NCBI GenBank assembly: GCA_903923925.1
Contig: CAIXZF010000019.1
Location: 1 to 64,000, forward strand
DNA length: 64,000 bases
Direction: 5' to 3'
Source of the DNA: an uncultured Bacteroidales bacterium
Lineage (GTDB): Bacteria > Bacteroidota > Bacteroidia > Bacteroidales > CAIXZF01
This document shows positions 17,718 to 27,500 of this stretch, piece after piece. Within the stretch, counting starts at the first letter, position 1, and every line of letters starts with the position of its first letter. The translations under genes and the position numbers were made by a program. The notes under the pieces were generated by a model. The model did no database searches, was not told where the DNA came from, and saw only the letters and a program-made list of their open reading frames with translations.

Positions 17718-18539
17718 TTAGGAAATCATCGTTATTAGATCCTGGCGGAATTCGCTTGGTGTTAATCCTGTTCTTCTTTTGAAAACGCGCGTGAAATAGG
17801 ATTTATCGTTGTAGCCCAGCTCATAGCCAATTTCGGAAACGGTCAGACTGGTATTTAACAATAACTGTCGCGCTTCTATTAATTTTCGCGTTTCAATGAT
17901 GTCGGAAACACTTTTTCCAAACACTGAGGAGCAGATTAAATTCAGGTTTCTGATCGAAGTATTCAGTTTATCGGCATAAAACTGAACTCCTTCAGTTCTC
18001 TTATAATTGTATTGAAGGATTTTAAGAAAGTTGTTGAAAGTTTCAGTTTGTTGAGGTCTGGCTGTTGAACTTTGCTCTGGAATTCCGCCTTTTTCAGTCT
18101 CTAGTTTTGCTATTAAGGCCAGAAGCAGATGTTTCACAACATTCAGGTCCGATAACTCCTGTTGATGTTCCCTGTACATCATTCTGCATAAATCTGTAAT
18201 ACTGCTGATGCAAAAATCTGTGCCCAAAGGGTAATTGATGAGATCTGTAAAAAATGAGTAAAAATGAAAACTGCTGTCAGGTATAAACTCTGTTCGATAT
18301 TTAATGACCCATCCGCTTGTTGCCTCATCCGGAATAAACTGATGCACTTTACCTTCTGCCACATAAACAATTACAGGAGCATTCAGTGTTTGTTGTTTTA
18401 CATCAATGAAATGGAGCGGTTTGCCCTCAGTAAGAATCAGAAATTCCTCAAAATCGTGCCTGTGCAATGGAGCTGGGGCTTCTATAACCTGCTTAACAAG
18501 TTCTGGCGTAAGTTCATAGATGTCGAAAATGCCTTCCAT
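17718..18539 (-). CDS. AraC-family transcriptional regulator
   Basis: 273 residues. The N-terminal half is a cupin-like sensing domain (LHRHDFEEFLILTEGKPLHF, IYVAEGKVHQFIPDE). The C-terminal third carries two helix-turn-helix motifs of AraC type (LNTSIRNLNLICSSVFGKSV, then LTVSEIGYELGYNDKSYFTR and RRTGLTPSEFR). It would sense a small molecule and regulate nearby genes. The YceI and DODA genes lie just downstream in the same direction and the NlpC/P60 gene diverges from it; all are candidate targets. Confidence 0.93.
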   Translation of the reverse strand: MEGIFDIYELTPELVKQVIEAPAPLHRHDFEEFLILTEGKPLHFIDVKQQTLNAPVIVYVAEGKVHQFIPDEATSGWVIKYRTEFIPDSSFHFYSFFTDLINYPLGTDFCISSITDLCRMMYREHQQELSDLNVVKHLLLALIAKLETEKGGIPEQSSTARPQQTETFNNFLKILQYNYKRTEGVQFYADKLNTSIRNLNLICSSVFGKSVSDIIETRKLIEARQLLLNTSLTVSEIGYELGYNDKSYFTRVFKRRTGLTPSEFRQDLITMIS

Positions 18540-18543
18540 CTCA

Positions 18544-18551
18544 CAAATGTA
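18544..18551 (-). promoter_or_regulatory. -7 box abutting the AraC start codon (possible leaderless mRNA)
   Basis: Minus-strand TACATTTG ends 4 nt before the ATG at 18539. If transcription begins about five bases after the box, the mRNA would start at or next to the start codon. Confidence 0.5.
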
Positions 18552-18595
18552 GGATTTTGGACCGATTAATTTACTTTTTTCACTAATAATCAGGC

Positions 18596-18603
18596 TATCT
18601 TTG
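18596..18603 (+). promoter_or_regulatory. -7 promoter box for the NlpC/P60 gene
   Basis: TATCTTTG, a full match to TAnnTTTG, 25 bp upstream of the ATG at 18629. It is arranged back to back with the AraC box. Confidence 0.6.
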
Positions 18604-18628
18604 AGCCCTGAAATTAAATGGAATCAAA

Positions 18629-19408
18629 ATGAATTTTGGAATTTGCAGATTAAGCCGCATGCCTGTCAGAGCGGGAAGGGCGGAACAATCAGAAATGATC
18701 ACAGAACTACTTTTCGGAGATATGTTTGAGATTTTGGAGTTGAAAAAAAAATGGGTACGCATCCGGATGGAGTACGACAGGTATGAAGGATGGATTGGAA
18801 ATGCTGGCTATAATGTGATTACTGAAGAGCAATTTGAAGAATTTATTCTGGCGAACACCCTTGTTACAACCGAACTTGTGAGTATTCTCTCCGACGAAAA
18901 ATCAGACCACAAAGTTTCCGTTCTCTGCGGATCCTCACTTCCCAAACCTCACCGCAAGAGGATTAATATTGCAAATCACAAATACCTTTCGGATTCACTA
19001 ATCCTTGACCCTGCAAAGAAAACACCTTCCGAAACAATTATTTCTGCTGCATTGCGCTATCTCGGCTCACCCTACACCTGGGGCGGCAGAAATCCTTTTG
19101 GAATCGATTGTTCCGGATTAGTCCAAATGGCATACAAACAGGCTGCTGTACGATTACCCAGAGATGCCGGAGATCAGGCTCAGGCAGGAGAAACACTTTC
19201 ATTCATTGATGAGGCCTTACCCGGCGATCTTGCATTCTTTGACGATGAAAATGGGAAGATAATTCATACTGGAATTATTATAGGAAATGGCGAAATTATC
19301 CATTCTTCCGGATTTGTCCGTATTGATAAGATAGATCATCAGGGCATTTATAACCGGGATACTCAATCATACTCTCATAAATTAAGACTTTTGAAACGGA
19401 TTATTTGA
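18629..19408 (+). CDS. NlpC/P60 (C40) peptidoglycan hydrolase with SH3 domain
   Basis: 259 residues. The N-terminal part (about 5-75) is an SH3-like domain (MPVRAGRAEQSEMITELLFG, WVRIRMEYDRYEGWIG). The C-terminal part (about 130-259) is the C40 catalytic domain with the Cys in FGIDCSGLVQMAYKQ, the preceding YTWGGRNP, and the His in GKIIHTGIIIGNGEIIHSSG. It would cut D-Glu/meso-DAP-type bonds in stem peptides. No signal peptide is evident, as in the related cytoplasmic or recycling enzymes (YkfC-like) that act on imported murein peptides. Confidence 0.9.
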   Translation: MNFGICRLSRMPVRAGRAEQSEMITELLFGDMFEILELKKKWVRIRMEYDRYEGWIGNAGYNVITEEQFEEFILANTLVTTELVSILSDEKSDHKVSVLCGSSLPKPHRKRINIANHKYLSDSLILDPAKKTPSETIISAALRYLGSPYTWGGRNPFGIDCSGLVQMAYKQAAVRLPRDAGDQAQAGETLSFIDEALPGDLAFFDDENGKIIHTGIIIGNGEIIHSSGFVRIDKIDHQGIYNRDTQSYSHKLRLLKRII

Positions 19409-19485
19409 AAAAAACAGGGTTTATCTGATCTGAATTCAGTTTTTTTAAAAATAAATGATTTTTGACTTCCGACTTCTATGTTGGA

Positions 19486-19522
19486 ATGCATATATGTTAT
19501 TAAACTAAAACATAATATGCAT
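19486..19522 (+). promoter_or_regulatory. Inverted repeat covering the start region of the 19521 gene
   Basis: ATGCATATATGTT (19486-19498) pairs with AACATAATATGCAT (19509-19522) with one bulge around a 10-nt loop. The right arm runs into the ATG at 19521. It may be an operator or an RNA hairpin limiting access to the start codon. Confidence 0.45.
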
Positions 19523-20597
19523 GAACACAAAAATCAACCTTATCAAACTCGCCTTTGGTTGTATGGTGGGTGGAACACTCTTCTTCTCCTGCAAAAGGGA
19601 GGAAGCTAATCTTAGTCCGAACCAGAGTACTATAACCCCGGTTAAGCCCAAAGATCTGTTTACCGAACAAAAAATTCTGGCGTTCAAACAGCGCTGCAAG
19701 TTCTATTACGATAATCCCGGGATAAAAACCGGAGGTCTGATTGGTCTTGATGAGGCTGTCTGGGATATGGAGGCAGCTTTGAACTATACCTTCAGCCACT
19801 CAAATTCTATTGCTTCCGGACAGCATGTTAAAACTACTGAAATTCCATTAGCAACAGCAAATCCCGATTCGGTCGACTTTACTGCTGTTACCGACAGTTA
19901 TTATAAAATGATAGATAGTCTTATCGTCTTTTATAATTCCTTGAGTATTGAAGGGAAGAGGGTAATTCTGATGGATGTCTGTAAGGATACAACAGTTTCT
20001 TCTGGCCCGCAAAAGCTGAAGATGACCTGTGTAATTGGTCCGGGTGATGCTGTAACAACTCCGGCAGATAATCCGTTCACAGCCTCTGATTATTGGTATT
20101 ATGGCTTTCTTCAGGGAAAATGTGGTCCCTATTTTGGCACTGTAAATGGTTCGGATGCTGCCAGGGAAATTGAAAAACTGCAGGGACCCTTCAAATTACC
20201 GCAAATCCCCGGATATCACCTTTACTATACTGATATTGAAATTGCAAATGTAATCGGAGATGTTTTTGTGAATCCTGATGATAGTGTTCAGAACGACAAT
20301 ATGTATGATTACATGATGTTTAACAACAGATCAAACCTTCCAAATTTTCATGAATGCCTGAGCCCGGAGGAAATGAATTTTTATTTTCATTCTACATACT
20401 TTGTTCTCACTGACCCTGGTATGGTTCGTGCTTACACTAATCCGCCACAGAAAACATTCATTGCCCTTAATCTCTCCGGTGTTAGCGTTCCCCTGATAAA
20501 TTATGTGGTTGTTTCACATTTCGCTGAAGCGCAATATGGGTTTCCCCACTATTCCTACGACCCCTGCTTTCCTGTGTCTGATCCTTCGGCATACTAA
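19521..20597 (+). CDS. Lipoprotein of unknown function
   Basis: 358 residues with a lipoprotein signal peptide (MVGGTLFFSCKREE, lipid Cys near residue 24). The mature part has the features of a surface lipoprotein: an early segment TGGLIGLDEAVWDMEAALNY, then a variable middle and a Cys/Tyr-rich tail (FPHYSYDPCFPVSDPSAY). I do not recognise a domain. It is the first gene of a run of five co-directional secreted-protein genes, 12 bp before the next. A partner role for the T9SS cargo that follows is inferred from position only. Confidence 0.75.
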   Translation: MNTKINLIKLAFGCMVGGTLFFSCKREEANLSPNQSTITPVKPKDLFTEQKILAFKQRCKFYYDNPGIKTGGLIGLDEAVWDMEAALNYTFSHSNSIASGQHVKTTEIPLATANPDSVDFTAVTDSYYKMIDSLIVFYNSLSIEGKRVILMDVCKDTTVSSGPQKLKMTCVIGPGDAVTTPADNPFTASDYWYYGFLQGKCGPYFGTVNGSDAAREIEKLQGPFKLPQIPGYHLYYTDIEIANVIGDVFVNPDDSVQNDNMYDYMMFNNRSNLPNFHECLSPEEMNFYFHSTYFVLTDPGMVRAYTNPPQKTFIALNLSGVSVPLINYVVVSHFAEAQYGFPHYSYDPCFPVSDPSAY

Positions 20598-20609
20598 TAA
20601 TTACCTGAT

Positions 20610-22127
20610 ATGACAGCACAAACAGAAGTATATGCAGCAAAGTTGCTCTTTGCTCAGGAACACAGTTTTAGCCGGGATTTTTCCTTGATCCTGCTGTTTT
20701 TTATGCTGAGTTTAAGAATTCTTACTGCTCAGCCAGGCTTCGAACTAAAATATCCGGTAAATGGTTCGCAAATGGCGTGGAATATGGTGGAGAATGAGGA
20801 GGGTTTTCTCTTCTCCTCTGTATTTTGTAAACCGCCATTATCGCACTCAATCGGGAAACTCATCAGGATTTCTGCTTCCGGCGATACCATCTCAACCACA
20901 CTTGAATATCCGGGATATAACTTTGATTTTCATTCTCTTTTTGTCAACGACTCAGGAAATATTCTGGTTTGTGCTACCCGTTACCCTGATCAGGGAGTAA
21001 ACGACACTGCATTCGTGTCGGTTTATGCCTACAACAGTTCACTTAATTTCCTTTGGAGACTTGAGAAAGCGCTTCCTTTTGAATACAATAATGCAATGAC
21101 TGTAGCCATGAAAAAAGGCTTGGATCAGAAAGTAATAATCGCCGGAAATGCCTTTGCACGAAATCCTGTTTCCGGAAGTCGCGACGATATTTTTATGGCT
21201 TCAGTTAACTGGGATTTGGAAATTCTGGATCTCAAATTCATTCCATACCCTTTCAATGAACATGTTTATGATTTGCATGCGGAAAGAGATTCTGCTCAGT
21301 ATAAAATTTCTGCTGATGGCTTTTCATTTAAATCAAGATCGCAGCTAATTACACTGGATTCTACTTTTAATGTCATAAGAATTAAAGATTTACATGAGAT
21401 TTTGTCAAGTCCGGTATGCTTCAGATGGAAGTCGCCCAACAAGATACTTATGACATCGGTCTATCACAAACCCCTGGGCTCATCCCTGGACACAAGAATA
21501 AACCTGGTTTCTCTCGATCATAACTTCGCAATTCAGAACAACCAGTACTGGGATATGCCTGATTCATATGATTCTCCTGCCTGGAGAGGAGGTGTGGAAA
21601 TAAGCGGGAACTCTGATTATGTCCTTGGGGGCACATTCAATACCTTGAATACATATTCCAGATCCTGGCTGATTCTTGCAAAAACCGATTCATTGCTCAA
21701 TAAATCCTGGCAGCGATTTTACGGTGGAGATGCACATTATTTTATGTTCAAAATGATAGCTGCCAGGGATGGAGGTTATGTAATGGCCGGTTATTATTCC
21801 GATACGCTTTTTCCCGATCAGCAAGGAGTTTATATCCTCAAAGTTAATGCTGACGGATTGATCAATACTAACGGTGAGGAAAAATCCAAAGATGAACCTC
21901 TGATAATTTACCCGAACCCGGCAAAGGATTATCTTTTTTTAAAAACAGCTTTAAACACAACCGTCGATTTCGAATTGTGCGATCTCACAGGGCGACTGCT
22001 GTTACATGACAAAGCAGTCAGAAATTCAGGGGTTTACAATGTGGAAGCTCTGCCTCCCGGCATCTATATCTGCAAATGCAGAATAAAAGGCAAACTGATT
22101 CACTGCTGCAAAATAGTGAAACAGTAA
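20610..22127 (+). CDS. Secreted T9SS cargo protein, probably a beta-propeller
   Basis: 505 residues. A hydrophobic signal segment (SLILLFFMLSLRILTAQ) lies at residues about 25-41, so the true start may be downstream of the first ATG. The middle carries repeats of the type found in bacterial propellers (GGYVMAGYYSDTLFPDQQGV, SDYVLGGTFNTLNTYSRSW, IFMASVNWDLEIL). The C-terminal 80 residues are a type A T9SS sorting domain: PLIIYPNPAKDYLFLKTALN, FELCDLTGRLLLHD, LPPGIYICKCRIKGK and a basic end. It is therefore likely exported and attached at the cell surface. Ligand unknown. Confidence 0.82.
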   Translation: MTAQTEVYAAKLLFAQEHSFSRDFSLILLFFMLSLRILTAQPGFELKYPVNGSQMAWNMVENEEGFLFSSVFCKPPLSHSIGKLIRISASGDTISTTLEYPGYNFDFHSLFVNDSGNILVCATRYPDQGVNDTAFVSVYAYNSSLNFLWRLEKALPFEYNNAMTVAMKKGLDQKVIIAGNAFARNPVSGSRDDIFMASVNWDLEILDLKFIPYPFNEHVYDLHAERDSAQYKISADGFSFKSRSQLITLDSTFNVIRIKDLHEILSSPVCFRWKSPNKILMTSVYHKPLGSSLDTRINLVSLDHNFAIQNNQYWDMPDSYDSPAWRGGVEISGNSDYVLGGTFNTLNTYSRSWLILAKTDSLLNKSWQRFYGGDAHYFMFKMIAARDGGYVMAGYYSDTLFPDQQGVYILKVNADGLINTNGEEKSKDEPLIIYPNPAKDYLFLKTALNTTVDFELCDLTGRLLLHDKAVRNSGVYNVEALPPGIYICKCRIKGKLIHCCKIVKQ

Positions 22128-22161
22128 ACGATTTTAATTCAAAACGTAAAAATTAGTAATC

Positions 22162-23322
22162 ATGAAAAAACACACTATAGTTATAAATGCTACCTGCTTA
22201 ATGGTTTTAATCCCCTGGCTAATTAACACTGGTAATTGTCAAACCTGTGTTAGCTGTCCTAATTCGGTCATAACAGGGCAAAATGCCAGCGCTATCGGAA
22301 ATTCTGCTACTGCCAGTGGCCTTGAGGCAATTGCAATAGGTCAGAATAGCCAGGCAAGCAATGTGAGGTCTATTGCAATTGGAAGCAATGCCAAATCTCA
22401 GGGGATGTCGTCTTTTGCGTTTGGCAATTTTGTAAACTCAAATGCACCCAATTCAATGACTTTTGGCTTAGGGACCACAAATACTTATCTGACCAACACT
22501 ATTGCGAACTCGCTGATTGTTGGTTTTAACAGTAACCTGCCGAGTTTATTTGTTGGCTCTTCTGATGGTGCCGGCACAACAGGAAAAGTAGGAATAGGCA
22601 CAACAACGCCCTCTGATAAACTTTCGGTAAATGGTATTGTTCAAAGTATTTCTGGGGGCTTTCGTTTCCCTGATGGAACACTTCAGGAAACAAAAGCCTT
22701 TTCTCCCTGGCTTCAGTCTAATCAGAACATCTGTTTTAACAGTGGCAGTGTTGGTGTCGGAACTGCTTCTCCTATTGCCAAACTTGATGTTTTTGGGGAT
22801 ATCGTTCTTGGCAAACCCGGGGATAATTTCATAATTCATTCCAGATCGTGGATAGGTGATGCCTTGATAATCGCTCCTCAGAACGGCTATTCTGGCTGGG
22901 AATGGAACAAAGGAATAACGCTAAAAGACAACGGACAGGTTTATATCGGATCAGAGCAGATCGGAGGGACACTTAATGCCGACTATAAACTCGCCGTAAA
23001 TGGAAAACTTGTCTCCCGCGAGGTTGTGGTCACTGCTCAGAATTGGGCTGATTATGTGCTTTCTGGTAAGTATAAGCTGCTCAGCCTCGACGATCTTGAG
23101 CAGTTTATTTGCCTGAACAAACATCTGCCAGATGTACCAACAGAGATGGATGTCGCTGCTTCCGGAATTCAAATGGGAGTGATAACAACACTATTGTTGA
23201 AAAAAATTGAAGAATTAACACTTTATGTCATTGAACATAAGGATAGGATTAATACTTTAGAGCGTCAAATACAGTGTTATACTGAATCAGAAACTTTTAA
23301 AACTGAATACTATGAAAAATAG
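22162..23322 (+). CDS. Secreted fibre-like protein with YadA-head-type repeats (third paralogue)
   Basis: 386 residues. The signal peptide ends near GNCQ (residue 28). Short repeats follow (GQNASAIGNSATASGLEAIA, SIAIGSNAKSQGMSSFAFG), then GKVGIGTTTPSDKLSVNG and SVGVGTASPIAKLDVFG units. The C-terminus has the motif shared with the two cassette fibres: ADYVLSGKYKLLSLDDLEQF, HLPDVPTEMDV, IEELTLYVIEHKDRINTLER coiled coil. It lacks the N-terminal AIKYQAVARD domain of the others. The last 11 bp overlap the start of the next gene, so the two are translationally coupled. Confidence 0.82.
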   Translation: MKKHTIVINATCLMVLIPWLINTGNCQTCVSCPNSVITGQNASAIGNSATASGLEAIAIGQNSQASNVRSIAIGSNAKSQGMSSFAFGNFVNSNAPNSMTFGLGTTNTYLTNTIANSLIVGFNSNLPSLFVGSSDGAGTTGKVGIGTTTPSDKLSVNGIVQSISGGFRFPDGTLQETKAFSPWLQSNQNICFNSGSVGVGTASPIAKLDVFGDIVLGKPGDNFIIHSRSWIGDALIIAPQNGYSGWEWNKGITLKDNGQVYIGSEQIGGTLNADYKLAVNGKLVSREVVVTAQNWADYVLSGKYKLLSLDDLEQFICLNKHLPDVPTEMDVAASGIQMGVITTLLLKKIEELTLYVIEHKDRINTLERQIQCYTESETFKTEYYEK

Positions 23323-24589
23323 ACTCATTGAATTAATTCTCATATTCGGTATAATAAGTGTTCATGCTCTGAACTTATCCGCACAGCATCTGAAAATTAA
23401 GGAGGAGAAAGAGATTAACCTGGCTAACGATACTGTGAATAATATTTTAATGGATGAGGCTACCGGAAAATATCTTTTGCATTATTTCTCACATTCAAAA
23501 ATGCATTCAGTAAGAACAGGATTGCCAGATTCTATACTATCTGTCGCTGGAGTTATTGATAATAACAACCAACGGATTCCATTAAGATCCATCGAATATT
23601 GTGTTAAATACAAGTCTGATACACTCACTACCAGCGACAATCCAATAAATGGGGGACTGTTAATAAGACAATACGTTATAAAAAACGGCAAAGCTGATTT
23701 GTTTTATGAAAAAAACGTAATTTTTTGTAATTCAATAAAGGCACTGAAAAACGGCAATTATTTAGCTTCTGATAACAACGAATTATTTGTTTCTTCAACT
23801 TTATTATTAAATGATAAATTTGAAAAGATTGCTGAGATAAAATCAATATTCACATCATATATTCAAATGCAACCCTATGATAATGGCTCAGAAGTAATAC
23901 TCGTAAATATTAATTCGGATATTTCTGACACGGATCAGAAAAGTGAATTGGTAAGAGTAAACGCGATCACAGGGAATATATCTAACAGATATTATTTTCC
24001 TGATGGCGATATTGATTTTGGTGATGCAAATATGATTAATGATCACGTATCTATTACGTTCTCAAAAAATAAACCATTAGAGTTTGGAACACGAATATTG
24101 AATTCTGATGGAAGTACTGCCTGGGAACTGCCTCAGGGTTTATTTCATGATCGTTGGGTTGAAGGTAACGTAAATCATCAGATTATTTACGATGATAAAA
24201 GTGGTGTTAAATGCAGAAATATCTTCGATCAGAAAACAACCTGGTACCTTTCTTTAAAACACTTAAGGAAACATCTACTCGCCGGAAAAAAATGCAGAGA
24301 ACGCAGGAAGTTAAAAAACATATCTGGAAATAAGAACTTAATGATAAATAAAATCTTAAAAATTTCTGATAAAAATTGCCCTGAGTTTGTGGCTTTTTTA
24401 CATACTGCTGGTGTGAAGAAAAATCTAAATTGGCTGACAGGCTTATGCCTTATAAGTGATAAAGGGAAAGTGATGTCAACGGATGTATTTGTTAGTGAGC
24501 CGGGAAGATATGAGCTTTTTTATGTGCGGGGAGAATTGTGGGTTATGATAAATAAAAAGCTATTAAAATATGAAATCATTAGTAATTAA
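23312..24589 (+). CDS. Secreted protein of unknown function
   Basis: 425 residues with an N-terminal signal peptide (LILIFGIISVHALNLSAQ). The body is rich in beta-type segments (KYLLHYFSHSKMHSVRTG, SEVILVNINSDISDTDQKSE, GKVMSTDVFVSEPGRYELFY), suggesting a propeller-like fold, but I find no recognisable domain and no T9SS tail. Codon use looks more AT-rich than in the neighbours. It overlaps the gene before it by 11 bp and the gene after it by 20 bp, so it belongs to the same operon and probably to the same assembly. Confidence 0.75.
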   Translation: MKNRLIELILIFGIISVHALNLSAQHLKIKEEKEINLANDTVNNILMDEATGKYLLHYFSHSKMHSVRTGLPDSILSVAGVIDNNNQRIPLRSIEYCVKYKSDTLTTSDNPINGGLLIRQYVIKNGKADLFYEKNVIFCNSIKALKNGNYLASDNNELFVSSTLLLNDKFEKIAEIKSIFTSYIQMQPYDNGSEVILVNINSDISDTDQKSELVRVNAITGNISNRYYFPDGDIDFGDANMINDHVSITFSKNKPLEFGTRILNSDGSTAWELPQGLFHDRWVEGNVNHQIIYDDKSGVKCRNIFDQKTTWYLSLKHLRKHLLAGKKCRERRKLKNISGNKNLMINKILKISDKNCPEFVAFLHTAGVKKNLNWLTGLCLISDKGKVMSTDVFVSEPGRYELFYVRGELWVMINKKLLKYEIISN

Positions 24590-27500
24590 TATAATATGTA
24601 CTGTATGTTCGGTTAATTCTTTACTATACAGTCAGGTGCTATGGCCGGTGCAACCTCAGAATCAGCCTCACTCTATTTCTGGCACCAAAGGTGAATACCG
24701 TGACTATTCACGTTTCCATCAGGGAGTTGACATTCTGAATGGAGATGATTATAATATTTACGCTGTTGAATCAGGCACTGTTGGAGCGCTTCTGAACCTG
24801 AATACTAATATTGCTACAATTCAAATTTCAGGCAACAGCGGAACGTATTATTATGTGCATGTGCGGCCGATTACTGGTATTAGTGAGCATGTGTATGTTG
24901 ATCAGGGTCAATTAATCGGAGTGATGGTTTCTCAGCCGAGTATTCATGTACATCTGTCTTCTTCAACTTTTCCTAATATGTTAGCCCACAGGCTATGTAA
25001 CTATACGGATAATATTCCACCTCTTATTCAATCTGTTAGTTTTCGGCAGAATGGACTGAGCCTTACCAATAATTCTCCAGCTTTTCTGTATACTGTTCCT
25101 TTTGCTGGAGGAAATTCTACTGTCGTTTACAATAAAGTTGATATCATGGCCAGAGTATCCGACATGATCGGCGGATACACCTGTGCTCCATCACGTTTAT
25201 CCTACGAAATATACAATCAGAATAATGTAAGTGTGGATAATACTGCTGTTTGCAATCTTAATTTTGAGCAAACAGCTTTAGATGCTGCTGGCTCGTATTG
25301 TTTTGGCAGTGGCACAACTTTTTCTCCGCCAGTTTATAATTATGTTTTAACTGCACATTCAGGAACTACACCCTATAACCGGTACTGGAATACCGGCCTT
25401 TTAGCCGGAGCCACTGAAAACTGGACTGGAAGTGCTGCTCTAAATTCCCGTATAAACGATGAAAGCCATTACCCGGACGGAGCTTACAATGTTCAGGTAG
25501 TTGCCAGGGATGTGGACTACGACAATACGTTTAATCAAACTGTAAAGAATTGCCCTGTGGTGGTTGATAATTTCAGACCCTATATTGCGAGTGTGCAGGT
25601 GAGAAAGGACAACGAAAATGGTCAGCTTTGCTATAAAGGTGAATGGACGTGGAATTTCGGAGTTCTTACGTATGGAAATCCTGTGAATAGTGCAGCATTT
25701 AATCCGCTAAAAATGTGGATTAAAATTGTTAGCTCAGAATCTATGACAGATGTTTGGATGCAAACAGGCAGTTTTAGCGGGATATTAACAACTGCAGTAA
25801 GCGGAACGCTTGCTAAAGAATGGATTTTCTTAGTTCCTGTTACTGCACTTACTGAGGGGAATAACAACCTTAAAATCAAAGGACACGACCTGGCGGGAAA
25901 TGAAGTTGAAACTTTTGTTTTAACTCAACCACTTATTGCGTCGAATATCCCCATCCACAGATTGGATGGCAGCTGGTCGCCTTCACCCAATCCCGGTTCC
26001 GATAACATCCATTCATTCAAAATAGAATTGCAAAATGCGCCTGTCGCCAATTTTACTCCCATTGAAACTACTGTAAACGTGGGCGATGATGTTGCATTTA
26101 CGGATCTTACAACCGAGGAACCCACACAATGGGACTGGAGTTTTGATGGAGGAGACCCTGCATACAGTAGTTTAACTAATCCAATTGTAACCTATGACTA
26201 TGAAGGCGATTTTATTGTTGTACTGCATGTAATGAATCAGGCGGGATATAGCAATATTACGGGAATTATACATGTTACCTCTGCCGTTATTCCTCCTGTT
26301 GCAGCATTTTCTCCCGACGCTCTGAATATTTCCCCTGGAACTGTTGTGAATTTTGCTGACTTATCAACTGGAAATCCGGACGTATGGGATTGGGATTTTG
26401 ATGGAGGCTGTGCTCCAACGAATGTTCAGAACCCTGAAGTTATTTTTGATTATCAAGGTCAGTATACCGTAACATTGAAAGCGGAAAATTCTGCAGGAAT
26501 AAGCTTTGCAACTGGAATTGTTAATGTTTCCGATGCCTATTTTCCGGTAAATGTTATGTGTAGTGTTGCACCATTCATGGCAGTTGTTGGAACTCCTGTT
26601 TATTTTTCAGGTACAGTGATAGGAGGGACTCCGCCATATGAATTCCTGATCGATCCTGGTGATGGCTCAATGCAGCTTATTACGGAAAATTCTCCGAATT
26701 TTGGTGTTTATCAGGTTTTCAACCAGAATGGCGACTATACAATGACGGTGACTGCCGTAGATGCATACGGAAACAGCGGGACTTGTTATGAATCTGTAAC
26801 AATTTTCGGTGCAAATCCCTGCGCAAGTCTGCATGTTGATTTTGTAACAGCCAGCGGACCTTTAGCTGTTGCAGTGAATTCACCTTGTACGTTTACAGAT
26901 CAAACCTCAGGTGGTTCTCAGCCCTATCTGTATGCCTGGCATTTTTATCCGGATCCGCAAACAAATGTACAACCTTCTGTTGCATACAGTTTCAATGTTA
27001 CGCCTCCTCCTGTTGTTTATACGCAAGCTGGGAATTATCCTGTTTCCTTGCATGTATACGACAATATGGGCTGTGCTCAAACTATAGTAAAAGATATCAG
27101 TGTCTATGTTCCTCAGCATTGCCTGGTTGCTAAGATTAACATCGGAAGCCAGAATTATCATAAAATCAGGAAGGGAAACAGTTGTTTCTGGGACTTCAGC
27201 TATTCCCTTTCGGATTATAATTGTTCCGATCCACCCGGAAGTGGAAACATGCCCTGCGAAACAGAAGCAGAATGGCGGCTTCTGGCTTATCCCTCAGGGA
27301 ATCAGCTGGAATACAAGCATACTTTTCCGAATGATCCCCAGAGTTGTACTCCCAGCAGTGTAAATGATCTCTTATTTGAACATAATTTCACTCAGGATGG
27401 TAAATACCTGCTTAAACTCAGAATCTGGGACAATACCTGCGGGGTGCAGAATGGATATATTTGCGAAGATCAGACAAGTGTTTTGCTGGATGTAGTGGAT

